Below are positions 10,040 to 17,642 of a stretch of 64,000 nt of DNA, piece after piece. The notes beneath the pieces are model-generated. The model was not told the origin of the DNA and made no database searches. It saw only the letters and a list, made by a program, of their open reading frames with translations. The first letter of the stretch is position 1; every line of letters begins with the position of its first letter. The position numbers and the translations under genes are program-made. Source of the stretch: QHWT01 sp963755695. GTDB taxonomy: Bacteria; Acidobacteriota; Vicinamibacteria; Vicinamibacterales; 2-12-FULL-66-21. Location: positions 744,001 to 808,000 of the forward strand of contig CAVWLB010000001.1 of the NCBI GenBank assembly GCA_963755695.1, written 5' to 3'.

Positions 10040-10879
10040 ATGCGCGAACCCTTTGCGATCGAACACTCGGCGGGCGGACGCAGTTTTCTCCGCGCGACCG
10101 GGACGCTCGTGCTTTTGATCCTGGTCGCGATCCTTGCCCTTTCGTCCACGTCGTGCGTGCGCACGGGACACGTCGGCGTCGTCACGCTGTTCGGACGGGT
10201 GACCGGACAGACGTTGTCCGAGGGGCTTCACTTCGTCAATCCGGCAGCGAACGTTACCGAGCTGGACATCAAGACGCTGGAGATCAAGGAGCACGCCGCC
10301 GTGCCTTCGAAGGAAGGGTTGATCATGGGGATCGACGCGTCGATCCTCTATCACCTCGACCCAGCGCAGGCGGCCACGGTCTTCCAGCGCGTCGGGCCGA
10401 ATTATGCGGAGGTCCTGCTCCAACCGACGTTCCGCTCGGCGATGCGCGCGATCACCGCGGCAAATACGGCGAGTGCGCTGTATTCGGACGCCCGCGAGAA
10501 CATCGCGCGCCAGATCCTCGACGACGTGGCGCGCCAGGTCACCTCCCGCGGGGTCGTCGTGGAGAACGTGTTGTTGCGCGACCTGCAGCTTCCCGAAACG
10601 CTGAAGCACGCCATCGAGGCGAAGCAGCAGGCGCAGCAGGAAGCGCAGCGGATGGAGTTCGTCCTTCAGCGCGAGAAGCAGGAGGCCGAACGCAAGCGCG
10701 TCGAAGCGGCCGGCATCAAGGACTTCCAGGACATCGTGTCGCAGGGCATCAGCGATAAGCTGCTCGACTGGAAGGGTATCGAAGCGACCATCGAACTCGC
10801 CAAGAGCCAGAATTCCAAGGTGATCGTCGTGGGCAACTCGAAGAATGGTCTTCCGTTGATTTATTCGGCGGACAAGTGA
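10040..10879 (+). CDS. Prohibitin/SPFH-domain membrane protein
   Basis: The 279-residue product has one N-terminal transmembrane segment (TLVLLILVAILALSSTS), then an SPFH/band-7 domain (RTGHVGVVTLFGRVTGQTLS, GLHFVNP, VPSKEGLIMGIDASILYHLD, RSAMRAITAANTASALYS). A long helix follows (AIEAKQQAQQEAQRMEFVLQ). The TM plus SPFH plus coiled-coil order is that of bacterial prohibitin-like proteins, which form ring-shaped membrane scaffolds. A strong AGGAGG precedes the ATG. It is transcribed divergently from the truncated propeller gene and ends at a two-hairpin terminator shared with the convergent permease gene. Its specific role here is unknown. Confidence 0.88.
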   Translation: MREPFAIEHSAGGRSFLRATGTLVLLILVAILALSSTSCVRTGHVGVVTLFGRVTGQTLSEGLHFVNPAANVTELDIKTLEIKEHAAVPSKEGLIMGIDASILYHLDPAQAATVFQRVGPNYAEVLLQPTFRSAMRAITAANTASALYSDARENIARQILDDVARQVTSRGVVVENVLLRDLQLPETLKHAIEAKQQAQQEAQRMEFVLQREKQEAERKRVEAAGIKDFQDIVSQGISDKLLDWKGIEATIELAKSQNSKVIVVGNSKNGLPLIYSADK

Positions 10880-10904
10880 GAGCGGCTCAGCGCTCATGAC
10901 CCTC

Positions 10905-10947
10905 GGCACCTCTTAAAGAGGTGCCCTACATCCCTCTGGTGTAGGGC
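10905..10947. terminator. Tandem hairpins between convergent genes
   Basis: GGCACCTCTT pairs with AAGAGGTGCC (10905-10925), and GCCCTACA pairs with TGTAGGGC (10923-10947). The two stems share three bases, so they are alternatives or stack. They lie between convergent stop codons at 10879 and 10989, as expected for a bidirectional terminator. There is no long U-run on either side. Confidence 0.6.
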
Positions 10948-10988
10948 ACGTCTTTAGACGCGCCTCCAGCGGTCCTTAGACCCGCCGA

Positions 10989-13377
10989 TCAGTTGTCTCT
11001 CAATACCACCATCGGATCCACACGGCCGGCGTTCCTGGCGGGCAGATAGCAGGCGAGGAGCGACACCAGCAGCACGACGACGGCGTTTGCAACGAACACC
11101 GACGGATCGGTTGGCTGCACGTCGTTCAGCATCGCCTGCAGCGTGCGGGTGAGGAGCAACGATCCCAGTACGCCCAGCCCGATGCCCACCGACGCGACAA
11201 TCAGTCCACGGCCGACGACCACCCGTTGGACGGCACGAGGCTCTGCACCGAGGGCGATGCGGATACCGAACTCGCGCCGCTGCCTTCGCACGTTGTAGGA
11301 CGTGACCCCATAGATGCCGACCATTGCCAGAAGACCCGCCAGCGCCGCGAAGAGCGCCGTCAGGGCCGACATCAGGCGAGGTTGCCCGACGGATGCGCTG
11401 ACGACCTGCTCCATGGTCTGCACGGTCGTAATCGCCAGCATCGGGTCCATACTCGTGACGATCTGCCGCGCTGACTTGATCGTCACACCCGGATCGTCGC
11501 CTTCGGTTCTGAGAACGACGGTCATCGCGTCGACCGGCTGCTGCTCGATCGTCTGGTAGAACTCGTAGGGCGATTTCGCAACCAGGCCGAACGAGCGGAC
11601 GTCGCCAACGACGCCAATCACGCTGAACCAGGTGGTGGTGGTGTCCGCGGGCGCGACGCGCTTGCCGATCGGGTTCTCGCCCGGCCAGAACTTCTCGGCC
11701 ATCGCCCGGCTGACGACGATCACCGGCGCGCTCTTCGGCTGATCGCGCTGGTCGAACACGCGGCCTTGCAAGAGGGGAATTCCCATTGTTCTGAAGTAGT
11801 TGCCGCCAACGTAGTTGTACTCCACCAGCGGCGCATCGCCGGGCGCCCAGGGATTGCCTCCCTCTCGCTGCATTTCGCCGTTGTTGCCGAAGCGGTACAT
11901 CGGTAGATGGTTGGTTGCCGTAATCGATTGCACGCCACGAACCGGCCGCAGGCGCTCCAGGAGATCTCGATAGAAGGCGCTCACCTGCGCGGGGTCCTTG
12001 TAGCGCTCGCCGGTTGGTGACACGTCGAACGTGACCAGCCGTTCGGTCCTGATGCCGGTGTCGCGCCGTTCGAGCAGCACCAGATTCTTCAGCAACAATC
12101 CAGCCCCGACGAGCAGCGAAAATGCGATCGCAATCTCCGCAATCACCAGGCCGTTGCCGAAGTGACTGCCGGTTCCACTGCCGGTGCGGGTGTCACCTTC
12201 CCGGACGGAAGACGCGAGCTCGCGGGTGCGCAGACGAAGGAGGGGCCAGAGCCCACAGAAGACCCCGACGAACAGCGAGAGCGCTGCGGTGAACGCGACC
12301 ACGCGGCCGTCGACCGCGATGGTGCTGGCGCGGGGGAGTAGGTTGGCAGCGAGGACCAGGAAGCTGCGGACCGCCCACAACGCCAGCAGCAGCCCGATCG
12401 CGCCGCCGGCGAGCGCGAGGACGATCGCTTCAGCGGTCAGCTGTCGCGCGAGATCCCACTGCCCGGCGCCAAGCGCCAGGCGGATGGCCAACTCGCGGCG
12501 TCGCGCCAGGCCCGCCGCCAGCAGCAGATTCGCGACATTCGCACACGCGATCAGCAGGACCAGCAACACCGCGCCCAACAGGATCTGCAGTGGAGCGCGG
12601 ATCCCGCCGACTACGGCTTCGTGGTACGACTTGACGTCGATGCCGTGATTGTGGCCGAACTCCCGCGCGAGGGTCTGGCCGACCGCGCGCATTTCCGTCG
12701 CGGCCCGCTGGACAGTCATGCCCGGCTTCATCCGCGCGTAGACCACCAGGAAATGCGAGCCGCGCGTCGCCGGATCCAGTTTGCGAGCGAGCGGCACGAA
12801 GAGGTCCCCGTTGCGATGGGTGAAATCCTCCGGCATCACGCCAATCACCTGGTAGGGTTCACCATCGAGGATCAGCCGCTGCGAGAGGATGTTCGGCGTG
12901 CCGTTGAACCGACGCATCCAGAACCGATACGAAAGCACCGCCACGCGTCCGGCGCCAGGCTGATCCTCCTGTTCGGTGAACCAGCGCCCGAGCCGCGGGT
13001 GCACTTGAAAGACGTCCAGCAGCGTCGCGGTTGCTGAAACCCCCATCACGCGCTCCGGCTCTCCTTGTCCGGTCATCGTCAACTGATTGGGTACCGAGCC
13101 AGCCATCGCCGAGAACACCTGGTTGCGATCTCGCCAGTCGTGGTACTTCGGAAAGGAGGCCGGGCAGGTCGAACAGGCGGGCTGGGTGTCGTACACCAGT
13201 ACCGAGCTCGTCGGGATTTGGAAACGGCAGTGGCTTGAGCAGCACGCTGTTGAAGATGCTGAACACTGCCGATGTGATGCCGATGCCGAGCGCGAAGGCG
13301 AGCACAGCGAGCGCCGACACCGAGCCTCCGCGAAAGAACGTTCGAACCGCGAACCTGAAATCCCGCACCAGACGCAT
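10989..13377 (-). CDS. Acidobacterial duplicated orphan permease (MacB/FtsX-like), frameshifted
   Basis: This is the second ATPase-less duplicated permease of the window. The ATG at 13377 gives MRLVRDFRFAVRTFFRGGSV and is preceded by GAGAGCGAG. The first helix reads SALAVLAFALGIGITSAVF. FtsX cores follow (LLIACANVANLLLAAGLARR, RELAIRLALGAGQWDLARQL, and RREFGIRIALGAEPRAVQRV) together with two periplasmic MacB-PCD domains. The C-terminus is LPARNAGRVDPMVVLRDN. The length of about 796 residues fits the family. A single frame change near 13200 separates the first 60 residues from the rest. No ATPase gene is adjacent, so the partner and cargo remain unknown. Confidence 0.88.
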
Positions 13378-13488
13378 ATCTCGCTCTCCGCTGGACCGCC
13401 GGCGAAAGTGCAACCGGCGGACCAACGCGGAATTGCGCGAATTTCTGATGAAATCCTGACGAGAGGACCAGGTAAGGTCGCGCGGACG

Positions 13489-14127
13489 CTACTGGCGTCG
13501 CGCAGGCGCGACTGGCTCTGCGCGAACGATGAACCGTTCCGGGGCTACTCCGATGTAGTCGAACGGGTAGCTCGTGACGAGGGTGAGAGTGTTTCCGCGG
13601 TTCGCCGGAAGCGTCAGCGTGTCGTTCGCCGCGATCACCCGCGTCGCGGTCACGATGTAGCTGTAGGTGCCGGTCGTGGTGGTCACGACGATCTCGTCGT
13701 CGTTTCGCAAGCCTTCGAGACTGCGGAAGATGGTGTCGCGGTAACCCGCAAAGGTTGCGTTTCCAGCTTCGCCGGGCATCGCTGTTTCGGGAACGTGCCC
13801 GACCCCGGTGCGCAGCGTCCTGACGTCGGACCCCTCACGCGCGAGAGCCGAGAACTTCAGCCGTGGCACGTCGATCCGTCCAATGACCGCGCCAGGCACC
13901 AGCCGGGCGGTGAGCGCGGGCGGTCCGGGTTCGGAAACGGGCGAGGAGCTCGCTGCGACTCGGAGCTGCTCCAGCTCGCTCGTCAGGGCGGCCTCCTCGC
14001 GCGTCGTCGAGAACGCGTTGAACCCGAACCAGCTGAGCGACACGACGGCAATGGCAAAAATCAGGTGCTCGATCGAAAAGGTCCGGGGCATCGCCCGACG
14101 GATTAGGTCCTGGGCGGACGCCGCCAT
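13489..14127 (-). CDS. Sortase-fold protein lacking the catalytic His and Cys (pseudo-sortase)
   Basis: The product has a short N-terminus, one transmembrane helix (IFAIAVVSLSWFGFNAF), a linker and a class D/E sortase-like beta-barrel: GRIDVPRLKFSAL, GVGHVPETAMPGEAGNATFA, TLTLVTSYPFDYIGVAPERF. Family members carry AGHRD and LVTCYPF. Here the His is Tyr129 (codon TAC at 13741-13743) and the Cys is Ser186 (codon AGC at 13570-13572), while the conserved Arg in PERFIV remains. Two of the three catalytic residues are therefore missing and transpeptidation is not expected. The barrel is otherwise well preserved and has no frame change. A binding or regulatory role is a guess. Start choice is uncertain: an ATG at 14091 or a much longer ORF to 14364 are alternatives. 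Confidence 0.75.
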   Translation of the reverse strand: MAASAQDLIRRAMPRTFSIEHLIFAIAVVSLSWFGFNAFSTTREEAALTSELEQLRVAASSSPVSEPGPPALTARLVPGAVIGRIDVPRLKFSALAREGSDVRTLRTGVGHVPETAMPGEAGNATFAGYRDTIFRSLEGLRNDDEIVVTTTTGTYSYIVTATRVIAANDTLTLPANRGNTLTLVTSYPFDYIGVAPERFIVRAEPVAPARRQ

Positions 14128-14203
14128 GCGCCGGGGATCCGGCAAGGCGGTTGAGACATGCGAGCGCGACGAGGTGCCATCTGCCTGCCTGAGTGACGTC
14201 CAC

Positions 14204-14275
14204 ATAAAGGTTTCGCAGCCCCCGCAGTTAGGGCTGACGCAAGAAATGCAGGGAAGATGCCTGGAATCCAAGAGC
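14204..14275 (+). ncRNA. Candidate structured leader RNA, possibly GEMM-like (weak)
   Basis: Upstream of the terminator at 14277-14301 the plus strand carries AAAGGTTTCGCAGCCC, a hairpin CAGCCC/GGGCTG, then GACGCAAG and a second small hairpin (TGCAGGG...TGCCTG). A stem followed by GACGCAA recalls c-di-GMP-I (GEMM) riboswitches, but the GCAAACC and tetraloop-receptor parts are not clearly present. A terminator before the gene at 14411 would suit a riboswitch expression platform. I regard this as a lead only. Confidence 0.2.
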
Positions 14276-14276
14276 G

Positions 14277-14301
14277 CGGGCCAAGTTCGAGGCCCGTTTT
14301 T
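14277..14301 (+). terminator. Intrinsic terminator
   Basis: CGGGCC pairs with GGCCCG around an 8-nt loop and is followed directly by TTTTT. It is read on the plus strand in the gap between the divergent pseudo-sortase and monooxygenase-like genes. No protein gene ends into it, so either a short RNA or an attenuated leader is terminated here. Confidence 0.6.
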
Positions 14302-14410
14302 GTTGCTCCTTTTGAATGGCTGCTCGAATGCCAGCCCGGCCATTTTCGACAGTCCGGTGCGCATGTTTACCTGCCGCCACCGGACGGGTAGAGTTACTGC
14401 TGTGATTGCA

Positions 14411-14746
14411 ATGGTCTGGTCGTTCGACGTTCGACCCGGGCAGGCGGAACAGTTCGAGCGGTTCTACGGCGCCGATGGCGAATGGACCGCCCTTTCCCGA
14501 CGCAGCCGCTCCTTCCTGGGCAGTTCCTTCCTGAAGGACCTTGCCTCGGAGACTCGGTACCTGCTGGTCGAGTACTGGGGAGAAATGGTCGTCTACGAGA
14601 AGCACCTATCAGACTTCCAGCGCCCGATTGATCTCCTTCAGAAGGAGCGCGATCGGTTCGTCGAACGCGTTGACGCCCTCGGGGTCTTCAATGCGCTCGA
14701 TACGCCGGCGCGCGTCGGGCCGACATGGTCACGCCGCGGCAGTTAG
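14411..14746 (+). CDS. Small antibiotic-biosynthesis-monooxygenase-like (dimeric alpha/beta barrel) protein
   Basis: The 111-residue product begins MVWSFDVRPGQAEQFERFYG, followed by SFLGSSFLKDLASETRYLLV and a helix ending the core (QKERDRFVERVDALGVFNAL). A first strand leading to PG-x-x-x-x-F-E-R-x-Y and a second strand with a hydrophobic pair are typical of the ABM fold. These proteins are cofactor-free oxygenases or binding proteins; no substrate can be proposed. A GTG at 14402 is an alternative start. The gene lies just downstream of an intrinsic terminator. Confidence 0.6.
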   Translation: MVWSFDVRPGQAEQFERFYGADGEWTALSRRSRSFLGSSFLKDLASETRYLLVEYWGEMVVYEKHLSDFQRPIDLLQKERDRFVERVDALGVFNALDTPARVGPTWSRRGS

Positions 14747-14795
14747 TGCGGCGTAGTACGCCTTCATCACAGAATCACGGCCGTGGCGACGATCG

Positions 14796-15482
14796 TCATC
14801 GCGAGCCTGCCAATTCGCGGAGCCGAGCCACGCGAGACGCGACCACTGGCGAGTCCTGATTGCCGTCGGCTCGCGCGGCCCGGCCGACGTGCACCTCGCC
14901 AACGCACCCGGTCCGGGCGATGAGTGAGAGCATTTCTTCGTCGACCGAGCTTCCCGCGATGATGGTCAACCGGCCGCTCGCGCGAGCGGTATAGGCACGA
15001 AGCCGCGCGCATCGTTCGGCGGCGCTGCCCACGCCGCCGCTCGTCAGAATGCGATCGATTTGCGGAACCCCGGTCAGCCGATCGATCGCCTCGAGCGGCT
15101 CGCTGAGATGATCGAACGCGCGATGAAATGTCGCCTTGACGTCGGGCGCCGCCTCGAGCACGCGAACCGTTTCCGACACAGCCAGTTCGCCTTGCCGGGC
15201 GAAGCCGAGAACCACGCCGTCCACGCCGTCCGCCGCGAATGTTCGGGTCGCATCGCGCAGCACCTGCATCTCGTCGTCATTCGTGGAGAAACCGGCGTTT
15301 TCTCTGACCATCACCCTGAGCGGCAGGCCGACGGCCGAGGCAATTGCATGAACCAGCGCGGCATCAGGCGTCAATCCACCGTCACGAATTGCCCGGACGA
15401 CCTCGAGCCGGTCCGCCCCTCCATCGGCGGCGGCACGAGCGTCCGCGACAGTCTGAACGATGACCTCGAGCAGCAGCCGCAT
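14796..15482 (-). CDS. cutC: CutC family protein
   Basis: The 228-residue TIM-barrel protein has CutC signatures: LLEVIVQTVADARAAADGGA at the N-terminus, ADRLEVVRAIRDGGLTP, LRVMVRENAGFSTNDDE, DGVVLGFARQGELAV, FHRAFDHLSEP, ILTSGGVGSAAERC and GSSVDEEM. The family was named for copper homeostasis in E. coli, but direct metal handling is disputed. The ATG at 15482 gives the canonical N-terminus. It lies downstream of an SDR gene on the same strand with a 150-bp gap. No frame change is seen. Confidence 0.88.
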   Translation of the reverse strand: MRLLLEVIVQTVADARAAADGGADRLEVVRAIRDGGLTPDAALVHAIASAVGLPLRVMVRENAGFSTNDDEMQVLRDATRTFAADGVDGVVLGFARQGELAVSETVRVLEAAPDVKATFHRAFDHLSEPLEAIDRLTGVPQIDRILTSGGVGSAAERCARLRAYTARASGRLTIIAGSSVDEEMLSLIARTGCVGEVHVGRAARADGNQDSPVVASRVARLRELAGSR

Positions 15483-15634
15483 CGCGCGGATTCTACTTGA
15501 ACGTTCGTCATGTAGAAGAATAGCCGTTCGGGTAAGCTGCCTCAGTTGAGTGTTCGATCTCCGCGCCTTTGCGTCGTGGCGTGAACCCTCCGTGATCAGC
15601 GTACTCTTCCAGTAGCGTGGGCGTCGCGCGGCGA

Positions 15635-16399
15635 TCAGCGTGCGGTCCACCCGCCATCGATCAGGATGGTATGTCCGGTAATGAGCGAGGCGGCCGGTGA
15701 TGCGAGGAAGACGATCGCGCCGGTCACGTCCATCGGTTGGCCGACGCGATGGAGTGCGGCAATCCGTTCGATGACGTCCGCCTTGAAGGCCTCATTCTCG
15801 AGGGCCGGGGCCGTCCCCGGGGTGACGATGAAGGTTGGCGCGACGGCGTTGACGGTGATCCCGTACTGGCCCCACTCGACGGCCAGGCATTTCGTCAGGT
15901 GCGAGATGCCCGCCTTCGTCATGCAGTAGATCGACTCCCCGGGCAGCGCGACGAAACCGGCCTGCGAGCTCAGATTGATGATGCGGCCGGCCTGCTGCCG
16001 GATCATCACCCGTCCCACCGCCTGGCTGACGAAGAACGTTCCCTTCAAGTTGACCGCGCACGTCAGGTCGAAGTCCGGCTCGGTCACCATCTCCGCCGGA
16101 TTCTCCGGGGCAATGCCCGCGTTGTTCACCAGGATGTCGATGCGGCCGAATTCCGCGACAGTGCGGTCGACCGATGTCGAAATCTGCGAACGATCGGTCA
16201 CGTCCATCTGCAGCCGCAGCGCGCGCCGGCCCAGCGCCTCGATTGCCTTTGCGAGATCGCCGCCGCTCGTCGGGTCGCGCAAGCCGAGCGCCACGTCGGC
16301 ACCCGCCTGTGCGAGCGCCAGCGCTGTGGCATGACCGAGTCCGCGCGCCGCGCCGGTCACCAGCGCTACCTGATCCTGGAGATCGAAGCGTGGATACAT
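15635..16399 (-). CDS. Short-chain dehydrogenase/reductase
   Basis: The 254-residue protein is of classical SDR length. It has the Rossmann motif TGAARGLG, the cofactor-region NNAG, the catalytic Ser in LSSQAGF and Y-x-x-x-K in IYCMTKAG, and ends ITGHTILIDGGW. The cofactor is probably NAD(P)(H). The start lies only 7 bp beyond the stop of the upstream TIM-barrel gene, so the two form a likely operon, possibly for a sugar or polyol oxidation step. The substrate is not determinable from sequence. Confidence 0.9.
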   Translation of the reverse strand: MYPRFDLQDQVALVTGAARGLGHATALALAQAGADVALGLRDPTSGGDLAKAIEALGRRALRLQMDVTDRSQISTSVDRTVAEFGRIDILVNNAGIAPENPAEMVTEPDFDLTCAVNLKGTFFVSQAVGRVMIRQQAGRIINLSSQAGFVALPGESIYCMTKAGISHLTKCLAVEWGQYGITVNAVAPTFIVTPGTAPALENEAFKADVIERIAALHRVGQPMDVTGAIVFLASPAASLITGHTILIDGGWTAR

Positions 16400-16406
16400 C
16401 CTTAGG

Positions 16407-17270
16407 TCAAACGTCCAGCTTCCGCAGGTAGGGCACGCTCGCCTTCATCAGATCCAGGTTCATCTCGACGAAATAGTTCTTGATCCCACCCGTCTTTGCC
16501 GCGGTGAAAATCTTCTTCCAGTCGAGCGTCCCCTGTCCGACCGCCACGGTCTGCTTCTTCTCGGGCGACCAGTCCTGCACGTGCATCGACATGAAGCGGC
16601 CCGGATACTTGGTGAAGTATTCGGCAGCGTCGTAGCCCTGACTGATCGTCGAGCACTGGAACTGGAACTTCACCAGCTTCGGATCGAGAAGATCGAACAG
16701 CACGTCGTAGGTGCGCTTGCCGTCGACGGTCGAGACCTCGAAGTCCTCATTGTGCAGACCCTGCTGAATCCCCGCTTTCGCCGACTGCTCGGCCATCTTG
16801 TTGTATTCGTCCGCGGCGCGCTTGACATCGTCCATTGTCGGATTCTTCGGGCCGTCGAGGCTGGGCACGATCATCTGCGTGAGGCCGACATCCTTGGCCC
16901 AGGCGATTCTGTCCTGGAGACTGTCGCGCAGCTCCTTGATGCCGAAGTGGGAGCTCTCACAGCTCACCCCCGCGTCGCCGAGGATTCGGCGAAGTTCCGC
17001 GCCTTTGAACTTCGCAATGCCGCCGAAACCGGAGTCGGCATAGCCAACCGGCGAGCAGAGCTCGATGCGCTGAAATCCCGCGTCTGCGAGCTGTTTGATC
17101 GTTCCGGGAAAATCCTTCGCGATCATCGACCGCACCGGCCAGGTCTGGCATCCGATCGGCAACCCGAGGGGATCGGCGCGCAGGTGGGCCACTCGGGCCG
17201 CGAACATAGCCGCGGCGGCGGCATCAATCGTGGTTTTCTTGAAGAACTCTCGTCGAGTCAACTGAGACAT
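16407..17270 (-). CDS. Tat-exported sugar phosphate isomerase/epimerase-like TIM barrel
   Basis: The product begins MSQLTRREFFKKTTIDAAAA, a twin-arginine (RREFFK) signal. A xylose-isomerase-like barrel follows: LPIGCQTWPVRS, FQRIELCSPVGYADSGFG, ESSHFGIKEL, GIQQGLHNEDFE, FQFQCSTISQGYD, MSMHVQDWSPEK, KNYFVEMNLD. The Glu, His, Gln and Glu residues at strand ends are consistent with the family's metal site. It is 287 aa. GGGAGG precedes the ATG. It is coupled to the SDR downstream. Periplasmic sugar isomerisation or epimerisation is the family expectation; the substrate is unknown. Confidence 0.85.
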   Translation of the reverse strand: MSQLTRREFFKKTTIDAAAAAMFAARVAHLRADPLGLPIGCQTWPVRSMIAKDFPGTIKQLADAGFQRIELCSPVGYADSGFGGIAKFKGAELRRILGDAGVSCESSHFGIKELRDSLQDRIAWAKDVGLTQMIVPSLDGPKNPTMDDVKRAADEYNKMAEQSAKAGIQQGLHNEDFEVSTVDGKRTYDVLFDLLDPKLVKFQFQCSTISQGYDAAEYFTKYPGRFMSMHVQDWSPEKKQTVAVGQGTLDWKKIFTAAKTGGIKNYFVEMNLDLMKASVPYLRKLDV

Positions 17271-17400
17271 CCTCCCGCCTTTCTATTGAAGCGGGCATAG
17301 GCTATCACCCGCTCCGGTCAGACGCTGGCACAAGTCCGCCGGTCGCTGGACTTTTGTCTTCCGGACGTTTCGGGGCCCACCGAAACCTCGCAACGAAGGC

Positions 17401-17494
17401 CACGGAATTCCTGTGATTTTTGGCCGGATTTCGACTTCGTTGGCGTGAGAACGAACACCCCATAACGGCAGAGCTGTTGCTTGGTCGCGATAGC
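17401..17494 (+). promoter_or_regulatory. Candidate copy H (weakest) of the three-box promoter module
   Basis: In the otherwise empty stretch 17271-17642 the plus strand carries CACGGAATTCC at 17401, CCGGATTTCGAC about 24 bp later and CACCCC at 17456. Counting from the first box, the CACC box falls at position 56, as in copies A and B. The -10 is poor (GATAGC near 17489). It faces the giant secreted protein, the only plus-strand target. The geometry is suggestive; box conservation is lower than in the other copies. Confidence 0.35.
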
Positions 17495-17642
17495 TCGTGG
17501 GCGGTCGGGCCAGGTGGGGCTGCTCTCCGACTCCCGGAATCATCCCAAACAACGTCGAGGGTCTGTTTTCAACACGGCAGTCCGTGGTCCGTCACGGTGC
17601 TGCCGCGGAGCGCCCGAACTGCGCGAAGGACGGAACTCTAAG

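Noticed and set aside
14277..14301. tRNA T-arm (GTTCGA in a GC stem)
   Set aside because: The loop has 8 rather than 7 nt, no acceptor, anticodon or D arm can be drawn, and a T-run follows; it is a terminator.
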